Source of the DNA: JBFLYE01 sp040756715 [NCBI: bacterium]
GTDB taxonomy: Bacteria; UBA9089; UBA9088
DNA: 12,715 nt
Direction: 5' to 3'
Assembly: GCA_040756715.1 (NCBI GenBank)
Contig: JBFLYE010000207.1
Coordinates: 1 to 12,715 of the forward strand
In this document: positions 1 to 6,854 of the stretch, in pieces
How positions within the stretch are numbered: position 1 is the first letter of the stretch
Layout of the letters: each line of letters opens with the position of its first letter
Program-made: the position numbers and the translations under genes
Notes under the pieces: model-generated
Told to the model about the DNA's origin: nothing
What the model saw: the letters and a program-made list of their open reading frames with translations, nothing else
The model's database searches: none

Positions 1-57
1 ACAGATAAACACACCCTATCTATTTTTGCACTAAGTGATGGAAGATACTATAAATAA
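1..57 (+). CDS. Possible C-terminal end of an upstream gene (partial)
   Basis: Frame 1 is open from the window edge to a TAA at 55-57 and reads TDKHTLSIFALSDGRYYK. The other two plus frames close early here. The peptide looks like an ordinary folded-protein tail, and the promoter that follows fits a gene boundary. Only 18 codons are visible, so no family can be named and chance openness is possible. Confidence 0.35.
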   Translation, partial: TDKHTLSIFALSDGRYYK

Positions 58-103
58 AAGCACTTTATCAAAGGAAGCTTAAACACATACAAAAACTTAA
101 CTG

Positions 104-132
104 TTAAACCAGCAAAACACATATGCTATAAT
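104..132 (+). promoter_or_regulatory. Extended -10 promoter for the glgC operon
   Basis: A perfect -10 hexamer TATAAT lies at 127-132, preceded by TGC at 124-126, which gives the extended -10 form TGnTATAAT. The -35 position 17 bases upstream (104-109, TTAAAC) matches the consensus poorly, as is common for extended -10 promoters. Transcription would start near 139, about 33 bases before the glgC ATG. A short inverted repeat (TTAACTGTTAA, 97-107) overlaps the -35 area and could be an operator. Confidence 0.6.
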
Positions 133-171
133 TTATTGCAAATTCCTAAAAAGAAGGTGTAAAATATATCT

Positions 172-1386
172 ATGATTACGAAAAAGGTTTTAACCTTTGT
201 TTTGGCAGGTGGAAAGGGCGATAGGCTCTATCCCTTGACCAGGGATAGGGCAAAGCCAGCTGTGCCATTTGGTGGAATCTATAGAATAATAGATTTTACC
301 CTATCCAATTGCATACATTCAGGTCTTAGAAAGATCTATGTCCTTATTCAATATAAATCGTATTCTCTAATGAGGCATTTAAAGATGGGATGGGATTTTT
401 TTGACAGAGAGCTAGGTGAGTTTATTGATGCCCTTCCTGCCCAGATGAGGGTATCTAATGATTGGTATCAGGGAACAGCCGATGCAATATATCAAAACCT
501 CTATTTTGTTGACCGGGAAGACCCAGAGTTTATCCTTATCTTGGCAGGAGACCATATCTATAAAATGGATTATTCAAAGATGATAAATTTTCATATAGAA
601 AAAAACTCCGATGCAACTGTTGGTGCCTTACCCGTTCCTATTGAAACAGTACATCATTATGGGATTATGGAGACAGGAGAAGATAATAGAATTACATCCT
701 TCTATGAAAAACCAGATAGGGCTTTTGTGGAAAGGATACCAAATTTTTATGCCTCAATGGGCATATATCTATTTAATAGAAAATTCATTGGGGATGTTTT
801 AGAAGATGATGCAAAGAGAAAGACAAGCCATGACTTTGGAAAGGATATCCTTCCATTTCTTATAGAAAAAAAGGCAAATATCTATGCCTATCCATTTATT
901 GACGAAAATAAGAAAGAGGTCTTATACTGGAGAGATATTGGAACACTTGATGCATATTATGAAGCAAGTATGGATTTAGTCTCTGTAAGTCCAATATTCA
1001 ACCTTTATGACAAGGAATGGCAAATTCATACATACTATGAACCAGCACCACCCGCAAAGACTGTATTTGCCAATGAAGCAGAGGGAAGGATAGGAATAGC
1101 CCTTGATTCCATTATATCACCAGGTGCTATTATAAGTGGAGGAAGGGTTGAAAGGTCAGTAATATCGCCATATGCAAGGATTCATAGCTATACAGATATA
1201 AGGGAGTCTGTGATTATGGATAATGTTGAGATTGGAAGGTATTCAAAGATAAAGAGGGCAATTATAGACAAGAATTGCTATATTTCTCCCAATACAATTA
1301 TTGGTTATGATGAAGAAGGGGATAAAAAAAGGTTTTTTGTAACCGAAAAGGGGATTGTGGTTATCCCAAGGAATACAAAAATTTAA
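172..1386 (+). CDS. glgC: Glucose-1-phosphate adenylyltransferase (ADP-glucose pyrophosphorylase)
   Basis: Makes ADP-glucose and pyrophosphate from ATP and glucose-1-phosphate, the first committed step of bacterial glycogen synthesis, in the cytoplasm. The 404 residues fit the family. The N-terminal nucleotidyltransferase domain shows the loop LAGGKGDRLYPLT (residues 11-23; Lys15 stands where Arg is usual), AKPAVPFGG (27-35), GTADAIYQN, and AGDHIYKMDY with the catalytic-type Asp127. Further on come FYEKP, DFGKDILPF and YWRDIGTLDAYYEA. The C-terminal part has hexapeptide-like left-handed beta-helix character. The ATG follows a weak AGAAGGTG about 12 bases upstream and is the first in-frame start after the promoter. 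The glgA ribosome binding site overlaps its stop codon. Family enzymes are usually under allosteric control by glycolytic intermediates; that cannot be read from the sequence. Confidence 0.97.
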   Translation: MITKKVLTFVLAGGKGDRLYPLTRDRAKPAVPFGGIYRIIDFTLSNCIHSGLRKIYVLIQYKSYSLMRHLKMGWDFFDRELGEFIDALPAQMRVSNDWYQGTADAIYQNLYFVDREDPEFILILAGDHIYKMDYSKMINFHIEKNSDATVGALPVPIETVHHYGIMETGEDNRITSFYEKPDRAFVERIPNFYASMGIYLFNRKFIGDVLEDDAKRKTSHDFGKDILPFLIEKKANIYAYPFIDENKKEVLYWRDIGTLDAYYEASMDLVSVSPIFNLYDKEWQIHTYYEPAPPAKTVFANEAEGRIGIALDSIISPGAIISGGRVERSVISPYARIHSYTDIRESVIMDNVEIGRYSKIKRAIIDKNCYISPNTIIGYDEEGDKKRFFVTEKGIVVIPRNTKI

Positions 1387-1394
1387 GGAGGAGG
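1385..1394 (+). promoter_or_regulatory. Strong Shine-Dalgarno for glgA
   Basis: AAGGAGGAGG overlaps the glgC stop codon and ends 4 bases before the ATG at 1399; its first GGAGG core is 7 bases away. It fixes the glgA start and ties glgA expression to the glgC transcript. Confidence 0.8.
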
Positions 1395-1398
1395 TAAG

Positions 1399-2805
1399 AT
1401 GAAGATTGTTTTTGCAACACCAGAGATGGTGCCTTATGCCAAGACCGGTGGTCTGGCTGATGTTTGTGGAGCCCTTTCTAAAGAGCTTTCCAAAAAGGAG
1501 GATGTTTGTGCATTCCTTCCAAACCACAGGGTTGTTGAGAAGGTAGCAAAAAAGAGAAAAAAGGTAATAGATTTTTCTATTAAGATGGGAGGTGATGAAG
1601 AGGCTGTCTCTATTGAGGTAACAGAAAACCTTGGCTTTCCTGTATTCCTGGTAGATTGCCCAAAATACTTTGATAGGGATTACCTTTATTCAACGCCAGA
1701 AGGTGATTATCCCGATAATGACAGGAGGTTTATCCTTTTTAATCTGGCTGTCCTAAAGGCAATAAAAGAGCTTAATATAAAACCAGAGGTCATTCATTGC
1801 CACGATTGGCAGACAGCTCTTATTCCAGTTTATATAAAGCTTAACCATGAGTATCAAGGGATAAAAAGCATCCTTACCGTCCACAACCTTGGCTATCAAG
1901 GTGTATTTCCAAAGGAGACCCTATACCTTGCCGGGTTTTCTGATAATGAATGGCATTACGAAAGGCTTGAATATTGGGGAAAATTCTCATTCCTCAAGGC
2001 AGGGCTTGTTTATTCAGATTTTATTACAACCGTAAGCCCAACCTATTCTAGAGAAATACAAACAAGCGAATTTGGCTTGGGGCTAGAGGGCGTATTAAGA
2101 AGCAGAGAAGGTTCATTGTTTGGCATCTTAAATGGAATAGATAACAATGAATGGAATCCAGAAAAGGATAAAGCAATATTTAATTATAGCTCAAAGAAGA
2201 TAAAGGACAAGGTTTTAAACAAGCTCTCTTTGCAGAAAAAGAATAGGCTGGTAGAGGATAAGGATATATTTTTAATGGGAATGACCACAAGGCTATGTGA
2301 CCAAAAGGGCCTTGATATAACATCATCTGCTATAGATGATATTATGAATATGGGAATTCAGCTTGTAATCCTTGGAACAGGAGAGGAGAAATACCATAAG
2401 CTATTTGAGGAGGTAGCTAAAAAATACAAGAAAAAGATAGGCATAAATATTAAATTTGATGATAAGCTGGCAAGGATGATCTATGCAGGATGTGATGCTT
2501 TCCTTATCCCCTCCAAATATGAACCTTGCGGTTTAACCCAAATGATCGCCTTAAGGTATGGAACAATCCCAATTGTTAGAAAAACCGGGGGGTTAGCTGA
2601 TACAATAAGGGAGGGAGAGAATGGATTTGTTTTTGAAAATCACACAAAGGAAGATCTTCTCTCTGCTATAAGAAGGGCTCATAATACATTCTCTGAGAAA
2701 AAAGCTTGGGCTAAAATGGTAAAGGATGGGATGAAAGAGGATTTTTCATGGAAAAGAAGCATGAAAGAATATGTTAATCTTTATAGAGAGGTGATAAAAT
2801 TATGA
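1399..2805 (+). CDS. glgA: Glycogen synthase (ADP-glucose dependent, GT5)
   Basis: Transfers glucose from ADP-glucose to the non-reducing end of alpha-1,4-glucan; a cytoplasmic GT-B fold enzyme that uses the product of glgC directly upstream. The 468 residues are close to the usual length of about 480. Residues 1-20 carry the GT5 signature ATPEMVPYAKTGGLADV with Lys15 of the KTGG loop for ADP-glucose. Then follow HCHDWQTALIP, TVHNLGYQG and NGIDNNEWNP. The C-terminal Rossmann domain has TRLCDQKGLD and PSKYEPCGLTQ (Glu375 is the conserved donor-binding acid), followed by KTGGLADT. The start is fixed by a strong Shine-Dalgarno. The stop overlaps the start of the next gene by four bases (ATGA). 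No branching enzyme or phosphorylase gene is in this window. Confidence 0.97.
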   Translation: MKIVFATPEMVPYAKTGGLADVCGALSKELSKKEDVCAFLPNHRVVEKVAKKRKKVIDFSIKMGGDEEAVSIEVTENLGFPVFLVDCPKYFDRDYLYSTPEGDYPDNDRRFILFNLAVLKAIKELNIKPEVIHCHDWQTALIPVYIKLNHEYQGIKSILTVHNLGYQGVFPKETLYLAGFSDNEWHYERLEYWGKFSFLKAGLVYSDFITTVSPTYSREIQTSEFGLGLEGVLRSREGSLFGILNGIDNNEWNPEKDKAIFNYSSKKIKDKVLNKLSLQKKNRLVEDKDIFLMGMTTRLCDQKGLDITSSAIDDIMNMGIQLVILGTGEEKYHKLFEEVAKKYKKKIGINIKFDDKLARMIYAGCDAFLIPSKYEPCGLTQMIALRYGTIPIVRKTGGLADTIREGENGFVFENHTKEDLLSAIRRAHNTFSEKKAWAKMVKDGMKEDFSWKRSMKEYVNLYREVIKL

Positions 2806-4238
2806 AAAAATATCTTTATGCGGGAGTAATTGTTCTTCTTCTTTTCATTATTGGCACAGGGCTTAATCCCCTAAAGCCAAAGCCAGTAAATGGAGAGAAG
2901 GAAGAAAAAATAGAAAGCCTTATAAGCCTTGAAGATGCCTTTGTCTCTGTAGTAGAGAAAGTAAAACCATCTGTGGTTAATTTAAGCACCGAGACAAAGA
3001 TAAAGGTAAGGCCATTTAACCCTTTTGGGGATTTTTGGTTTAGAGACCCCTTCTTTGATGATTTCTTCAAGGATTTCTTTCCCAGGGAGAAAGAGAGGGA
3101 ATATACCCAGCAATCATTGGGTTCTGGTTTTATTGTTAATGAGAGGGGCTATATCCTTACAAACTATCATATGATAAAGGATGCAACAAAGATAAAGGTA
3201 ACCCTCCTTAATGGAAGAAAGTTTGATGCAAAGATTGTAGGAAGCGATGCAAAGACAGACTTAGCCTTGATAAAGATAGATTCAAATGGCTTACCGGTTG
3301 CAAGGCTTGGTGATTCGGATAAGGTAAAGGTTGGCTCCTGGGCAATCGCCATTGGAAACCCATTTGGCTTTAACCATACCGTAACCATCGGGGTAATTAG
3401 TGCAAAGGAAAGGACATTGCATATTGCAGAATATGAAAATTTCCTCCAGACCGATGCCTCTATAAACCCTGGGAATTCTGGTGGTCCCCTTGTCAACATA
3501 AAAGGAGAGGTAATCGGGATAAACACAGCCATTGTTGGTCAAGCACAGGGAATAGGATTTGCCATACCCATAAATATGGCAAAGAAGATAATTGGAGACC
3601 TCATTGAGCATGGAAAGGTTATCCGCGCCTGGCTTGGTATTTATATTCAGAATTTAACCGAAGAAATTGCAGAATCAATGGGACTTGAGGTTAAAGAGGG
3701 TGTTTTAGTTTCAGAGGTTATGAAAAATAGCCCAGCTGAGAAGGAAGGAATAAAAAGGGGTGATGTTATCATATCCATAGACAATGAGAAGGTTAAAACA
3801 AGCAAAGAATTGCAACAGAAGGTATTGAGCAAGGGTGTAGGAAAGGAGGTAGAGATTTCTCTTATAAGGGAAGGGAAGAGAATTACCCTAAGGGTAAAAT
3901 TGGAAAAGATGCCAGAGGAAAAAGAAGAGCCTTCAGAAAGCGGTGTCTTTGAATGGCTTGGGATGACCCTTCAAGAGCTTAATTCCGAAATTGCAGAGGA
4001 ATTTGGCTTTTCAAGGGATGAAAAGGGTATTCTTGTCTCTAATGTTTTGCAAGGAAGCAAAGCAGATATTGCAGGAATAAGAAGGGGTGATATTATAAAG
4101 GAAATTGATCGGGAGGAGATAACATCCCTTGATGAAATAAAGAAAAAGGCAGGAAAGATAAAAAAGAAAAATATCCTCTTTTTTATCAAAAGGGAGGGAT
4201 ATGTATTTTATACAACAATTGAAAGATCTAAAGATTGA
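2802..4238 (+). CDS. HtrA/Do-family serine protease with two PDZ domains
   Basis: A DegP/DegQ/MucD-type envelope quality-control protease that degrades or chaperones misfolded exported proteins. Residues 1-25 form a lysine-led hydrophobic signal sequence or anchor. A Phe/Pro/Asp-rich linker (about 68-100) resembles the LA loop of Do proteases. The trypsin-like domain holds the catalytic triad His123 (LTNYHMI), Asp153 (KTDLALIKID) and Ser226 (NPGNSGGPL). Two PDZ domains follow at roughly 265-365 and 385-475, each with the xGIxxGDxI pattern (GIKRGDVI, GIRRGDII). The length of 478 is normal for the family. The ATG overlaps the glgA stop, with GAGAGGTGA at 2786-2794 as ribosome binding site. All catalytic parts are intact. 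DegP and DegQ cannot be told apart here, so no symbol is given. Confidence 0.95.
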   Translation: MKKYLYAGVIVLLLFIIGTGLNPLKPKPVNGEKEEKIESLISLEDAFVSVVEKVKPSVVNLSTETKIKVRPFNPFGDFWFRDPFFDDFFKDFFPREKEREYTQQSLGSGFIVNERGYILTNYHMIKDATKIKVTLLNGRKFDAKIVGSDAKTDLALIKIDSNGLPVARLGDSDKVKVGSWAIAIGNPFGFNHTVTIGVISAKERTLHIAEYENFLQTDASINPGNSGGPLVNIKGEVIGINTAIVGQAQGIGFAIPINMAKKIIGDLIEHGKVIRAWLGIYIQNLTEEIAESMGLEVKEGVLVSEVMKNSPAEKEGIKRGDVIISIDNEKVKTSKELQQKVLSKGVGKEVEISLIREGKRITLRVKLEKMPEEKEEPSESGVFEWLGMTLQELNSEIAEEFGFSRDEKGILVSNVLQGSKADIAGIRRGDIIKEIDREEITSLDEIKKKAGKIKKKNILFFIKREGYVFYTTIERSKD

Positions 4239-4263
4239 AATATTGAAGGTCTTTTCTTATATA
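4235..4263 (+). promoter_or_regulatory. Candidate promoter for the atp genes
   Basis: TTGAAA (4235-4240, overlapping the protease stop) is separated by exactly 17 bases from TATATA (4258-4263); TATACT at 4260-4265 is a second -10 choice with a 19-base spacer. Initiation would fall only a base or so before the atpI-like ATG at 4272. That ATG has no Shine-Dalgarno, so a leaderless transcript is possible. Matches are good but AT-rich DNA yields such patterns by chance. Confidence 0.4.
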
Positions 4264-4271
4264 CTTTTTAG

Positions 4272-4502
4272 ATGAATTTAGAAGGGGCACTTTCTATTAT
4301 TTTAGGATGCCTAATCAGCGCTTTTAACCTCTTATTTCTTTTAAGAAGCCAAAAGAATGGTTTTCTTATATTTATAAAGTATATCCTTTTTTCTTTTGTT
4401 ATTCTTTTTTCTCTTTATCTTAAGCTAAGCCCAATTTTTCTAGCCATTGGCTTTGCTTTATTTCCTTTATTCATCGCTCTTTGGGCTATAAATAAAAGAT
4501 GA
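4272..4502 (+). CDS. atpI: AtpI-like small membrane protein of the ATP synthase operon
   Basis: A 76-residue, highly hydrophobic protein with about three membrane segments (roughly residues 3-24, 31-50 and 53-72) and a basic C-terminal end (INKR). The first segment has a glycine/asparagine pattern (LGCLISAFNLLFLL) like the ATP synthase protein I family. Proteins of that family help c-ring assembly or cation supply in some bacteria. Family members are usually longer (about 100-130 residues), so this is a short variant. It is placed mainly by context: it is first in the atp cluster and its TGA overlaps the atpB ATG by four bases, suggesting coupled translation. No Shine-Dalgarno is seen before the ATG. 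The assignment rests on position and topology more than on strong motifs. Confidence 0.65.
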   Translation: MNLEGALSIILGCLISAFNLLFLLRSQKNGFLIFIKYILFSFVILFSLYLKLSPIFLAIGFALFPLFIALWAINKR

Positions 4503-5257
4503 AAGAACATGAACATTCGCCTCTTATCTGGTTTATCCATAATGTTTCTGAGAACCCTATTGCTATGACAGGGGTTGTATCTTTTATCATTATTGTTCTT
4601 GCCCTTCTTGCCACAAGGAATTTAAAGGAAAAGCCAGGGAGGCTTCAGAATTTCTTTGAGCTTTTTATAGAGGCTGTTTTGTCTTTTATTACAGCCATAA
4701 TGGGAGAGCATGGAAAGCCATTCCTTCCCCTTTTTGGAACACTTGCTATATTTATCCTTTTCTCAAACCTAGTTGGTCTTATCCCTGGTTGTGGCTCTCC
4801 CACAGGAAATTGGAATACAACAATTGGCCTGGCACTTGCTGTATTCTTTACCACGCATTATATGGGGATAAGAAAAAAGGGGCTTAACTACCTTTCCCAT
4901 TTTCTCTTTCCCATAAGGTTCTGGAGAAATAATTTATGGCTTTTACCCCTTAATATTTTGGCTGATATTTTATTTATGATCATCCACCTTATGGGTGAGC
5001 TTGCCAAGCCATTTTCATTATCACTTAGGCTATTTGTCAATATGTTCTCAAAGCATACCACCCTTCTTTGCTTATCCTTTGTGGTTGTTTTATTCGCCAA
5101 GAAGCCCATTCTTTATGTTTTAACGATGTTTATCCCTGTTTTATTGCCAGTAGCAATAATGGCTCTGGGAATAATAACCTGTTGCGTTCAAACATTGGTA
5201 TTTTTTCTTCTTTCTATAATTTATGTTGATTTAGCAATGGAGGAAACAGAGCATTGA
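4499..5257 (+). CDS. atpB: ATP synthase Fo subunit a
   Basis: Forms the two ion half-channels beside the c-ring in the cytoplasmic membrane. The 252 residues contain about five or six membrane segments. The essential arginine is Arg177 in PFSLSLRLFVNMF, followed by Asn181. The last helix has the conserved Gln231 (CVQTLVFFLLSIIY). The N-terminal part (IAMTGVVSFIIIVLALLATR) and the LFSNLVGLIPG motif are typical. Two residues in the motif after the arginine differ from the usual LRLFGNMxxG: Val180 replaces Gly and Lys184 replaces Gly. No Shine-Dalgarno is visible; translation is probably coupled to the atpI-like gene through the ATGA overlap. Identification as subunit a is secure. Confidence 0.95.
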   Translation: MKEHEHSPLIWFIHNVSENPIAMTGVVSFIIIVLALLATRNLKEKPGRLQNFFELFIEAVLSFITAIMGEHGKPFLPLFGTLAIFILFSNLVGLIPGCGSPTGNWNTTIGLALAVFFTTHYMGIRKKGLNYLSHFLFPIRFWRNNLWLLPLNILADILFMIIHLMGELAKPFSLSLRLFVNMFSKHTTLLCLSFVVVLFAKKPILYVLTMFIPVLLPVAIMALGIITCCVQTLVFFLLSIIYVDLAMEETEH

Positions 5258-5281
5258 AGCAGAAGAAAGGAGGCAGGGAAG

Positions 5282-5445
5282 ATGATGCTGGATGTTACAA
5301 AATATTTACTTACCTTTGGTGTATTTGGTAGCCTTCTTTCTGAAAAAGAATATCTTTTAAGCATGCAATTGTAATTTTTATAATCGCTCTCATAACATTT
5401 ATTATAGGACTATGTATTATTCCATCTAAAAAGGAGGGAAAATAA
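5282..5445 (+). CDS. Small membrane protein split by a -1 frame change (between atpB and atpE)
   Basis: A start at 5282 (ATG ATG) has a near-perfect Shine-Dalgarno AAAGGAGG (5266-5273) eight bases upstream, so it is very likely translated. In its frame it reads MMLDVTKYLLTFGVFGSLLS and ends after 30 codons at TAA 5372-5374. The -1 frame is open from 5344 to TAA 5443-5445 and encodes a clear membrane helix (AIVIFIIALITFIIGLCII) with a basic tail PSKKEGK. One extra base within about 5344-5371, for instance in the A5 run at 5343-5347 or the T4 run at 5355-5358, would join both parts into one protein of about 54 residues. It may be a sequencing indel, a real frameshift or recoding. I do not recognise the family. 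Its place among the Fo genes suggests a role in Fo assembly or function (inference). Confidence 0.6.
5431..5438 (+). promoter_or_regulatory. Shine-Dalgarno of the second small ORF
   Basis: AAGGAGGG ends six bases before the ATG at 5445, inside the last codons of the preceding small ORF. It supports real translation of the 34-codon ORF that follows. Confidence 0.6.
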
Positions 5446-5549
5446 TGGAAATACTTTTTGCTGCCCTGGTGACAATTTTGATTATGGGTAGAGTTGTCCT
5501 TATTGTCTCTTATCGGGAAGACCATCCCAGAAAAAAAGAAACAAAATAA
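5445..5549 (+). CDS. 34-residue single-span membrane protein upstream of atpE
   Basis: ATG 5445 overlaps the preceding TAA by one base (TAATG). The product is one hydrophobic helix ([14 protein letters not shown], continuing RVVLIVSY) followed by a charged tail ([11 protein letters not shown]), the shape of a small accessory membrane subunit with its tail in the cytoplasm. The strong Shine-Dalgarno, the one-base overlap upstream and the 16-base gap to atpE, which holds the atpE ribosome binding site, argue that it is a genuine gene. I do not recognise a family. By position it could assist c-ring or a/c assembly, as AtpI-type proteins do elsewhere, but that is inference. Confidence 0.55.
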   Translation: MEILFAALVTILIMGRVVLIVSYREDHPRKKETK

Positions 5550-5557
5550 AGGAGGAG
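5548..5557 (+). promoter_or_regulatory. Strong Shine-Dalgarno deciding the atpE start
   Basis: AAGGAGGAGG (5548-5557) lies eight bases before ATG 5566. It shows that AtpE starts at 5566, not at the in-frame ATG at 5494, which would add 24 non-homologous residues. A very strong site fits the need for many c copies per complex. Confidence 0.8.
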
Positions 5558-5565
5558 GTAAAAAT

Positions 5566-5829
5566 ATGGAAGCATTGATTGCGAGCGTTGTAACCGCAGG
5601 GTTTGTTTTGGGTTTAGCAGCATTTGCTGCTGCTTTAAGCCAGGGGAATGCAACGGCAAAGGCAGCCGAGGGAATGGCAAGGCAGCCAGAGGCATCCGGC
5701 AAGATCCAGACATTATTGATTCTTGGTCTTGCCTTTATGGAATCTCTGGTTCTCTATGTCTTGCTTATCTCAATGCTCTTGCTCTTTGTCTTTGCAAAGC
5801 CATTACTTGATAAAGTATTAGGTGGGTAA
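5566..5829 (+). CDS. atpE: ATP synthase Fo subunit c (probable Na+-type ligand set)
   Basis: The ion-carrying rotor subunit, present in many copies as a ring. It has 87 residues with two membrane helices joined by the polar loop [12 protein letters not shown]. The ion-binding acid is Glu59 in helix 2 ([15 protein letters not shown]). Aligned on the loop and the acid, Gln26, Glu59, Ser60 and Tyr64 match the Na+-binding set of Ilyobacter/Propionigenium c subunits (Gln32, Glu65, Ser66, Tyr70), which suggests Na+ coupling; Leu61 replaces the Thr that holds a water there. In helix 1 the usual GxGxGxG packing motif is replaced by Ala19-x-Ala21-x-Ala23-x-Ser25. The start is fixed by the Shine-Dalgarno at 5548-5557. 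Its stop overlaps the atpF start (TAATG). Family identity is certain; Na+ use is a prediction. Confidence 0.96.
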   Translation: MEALIASVVTAGFVLGLAAFAAALSQGNATAKAAEGMARQPEASGKIQTLLILGLAFMESLVLYVLLISMLLLFVFAKPLLDKVLGG

Positions 5830-6323
5830 TGATTGAGATAAACCCCTGGATGATTTTTGTTCAGTTCATAAGCTTTTTAGTGCTTATGGCTGTTCTGGCA
5901 AGGTTTCTCTTTTCTCCTTTGGCAAAATTTATTGAGAAAAGGAGGGAGGAGATAAACAATACATTTTCCCTTATAAATGAGGAGAAAAAGAAATCAGGAG
6001 AGTTAATAGAAAAAGCAGAAAAAAGGCTTAAGGATGCAGGGGATGAGGCAAAGAAAATAATAGAAAAGGCTATAAAGGAGGGAGAGGTAGCGAAGGATGA
6101 GATATTAAAAAAAGCAAAGCAGGAAGCAGAAACAATGGCACAATCAATCCTTACCAATGCAAAGCAGGAGATAAAGAAGGAGAAACAAAATGCAATTTCT
6201 TATATAGCAAAGATCTCTGTTGCCATAGCAGGTAAATTAACAAAGGAGGTTATTGATGAAAAAAAGGCAGATGCTTTGCTTTCTGAATTTATAAGAGAGA
6301 TCAAAGAGGAGGATGTTAAATGA
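5829..6323 (+). CDS. atpF: ATP synthase Fo subunit b
   Basis: The peripheral stalk that ties F1 to subunit a. It has 164 residues: a membrane helix at about 6-28 (PWMIFVQFISFLVLMAVLAR), then a long charged helix rich in Lys, Glu and Ala that forms a coiled-coil stalk up to the C-terminus. LARFLFSPLAKFIEKRREEI is the typical junction. It is the only b-type gene here, so the stalk is probably a homodimer. It overlaps atpE by one base and atpH by four bases, so translation is coupled on both sides. Length and layout are ordinary. Confidence 0.93.
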   Translation: MIEINPWMIFVQFISFLVLMAVLARFLFSPLAKFIEKRREEINNTFSLINEEKKKSGELIEKAEKRLKDAGDEAKKIIEKAIKEGEVAKDEILKKAKQEAETMAQSILTNAKQEIKKEKQNAISYIAKISVAIAGKLTKEVIDEKKADALLSEFIREIKEEDVK

Positions 6324-6853
6324 TAAGAAAAGAGAGGATAGCGAAGAGATTTGCCAAGGCATTCTTTGAAATGGTAAAGGAAAAAAGATTAGAGGAAAAT
6401 CAAAGTGGATTATTAAAAATATCCTCTGTGATAAGTGAAAATCCTAAAATCCTTAAGGTTTTTTCAAATCCAGCAATTTCTTTCTCTCTAAAGATGGATT
6501 TTCTTAAAAATCTTTTTGAAAATCTGTCAGATGAGCTTGCAAGGTTTATATTTCTCCTCATTGAAAAGCAGAGGCTTAATCTCCTTCCCCAAATACTGCT
6601 CTATTTTAATAAGACGCTTGACAGCGAAAAGAAAAGGATAAGGGTTATCCTTACCTCAGCCTTTGAGGTAAAGGAGGAATTAAAAAAGATGCTTATTGAA
6701 AAATTAAAGCAAATATTGAAAAAAGAGGTTATTCTTGATATAAATATAGACAAAGCTATAATTGGAGGAGGAATCCTTGAAATTGGCTCAAAGAGAATAG
6801 ATGGCTCTATCCTTGGCTATTTAAAAAGGATAGAAAAAACAATCACAGGATAA
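6320..6853 (+). CDS. atpH: ATP synthase F1 subunit delta
   Basis: The OSCP-like connector between the b stalk and the top of the alpha/beta head. It has 177 residues, as expected. The N-terminal helical domain begins [13 protein letters not shown] and carries [14 protein letters not shown]. The C-terminal part shows the family pattern of a charged helix followed by [20 protein letters not shown]. The ATG overlaps the atpF stop (ATGA), and AGAGGAGG (6305-6312) is a good ribosome binding site seven bases upstream. One base separates its stop from atpA. Confidence 0.93.
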   Translation: MIRKERIAKRFAKAFFEMVKEKRLEENQSGLLKISSVISENPKILKVFSNPAISFSLKMDFLKNLFENLSDELARFIFLLIEKQRLNLLPQILLYFNKTLDSEKKRIRVILTSAFEVKEELKKMLIEKLKQILKKEVILDINIDKAIIGGGILEIGSKRIDGSILGYLKRIEKTITG

Positions 6854-6854
6854 A

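Noticed and set aside
4224-4269. Hairpin AAAGATC/GGTCTTT followed by T-rich DNA after the protease gene, as a terminator
   Set aside because: The stem is weak with a G-T pair and a 19-base loop, the T run is distant, and the region is better explained as a promoter.
5494-5565. Longer atpE starting at ATG 5494
   Set aside because: The added 24 residues are polar and non-homologous, overlap the 34-codon ORF in another frame, and lack a ribosome binding site; ATG 5566 has a strong one.
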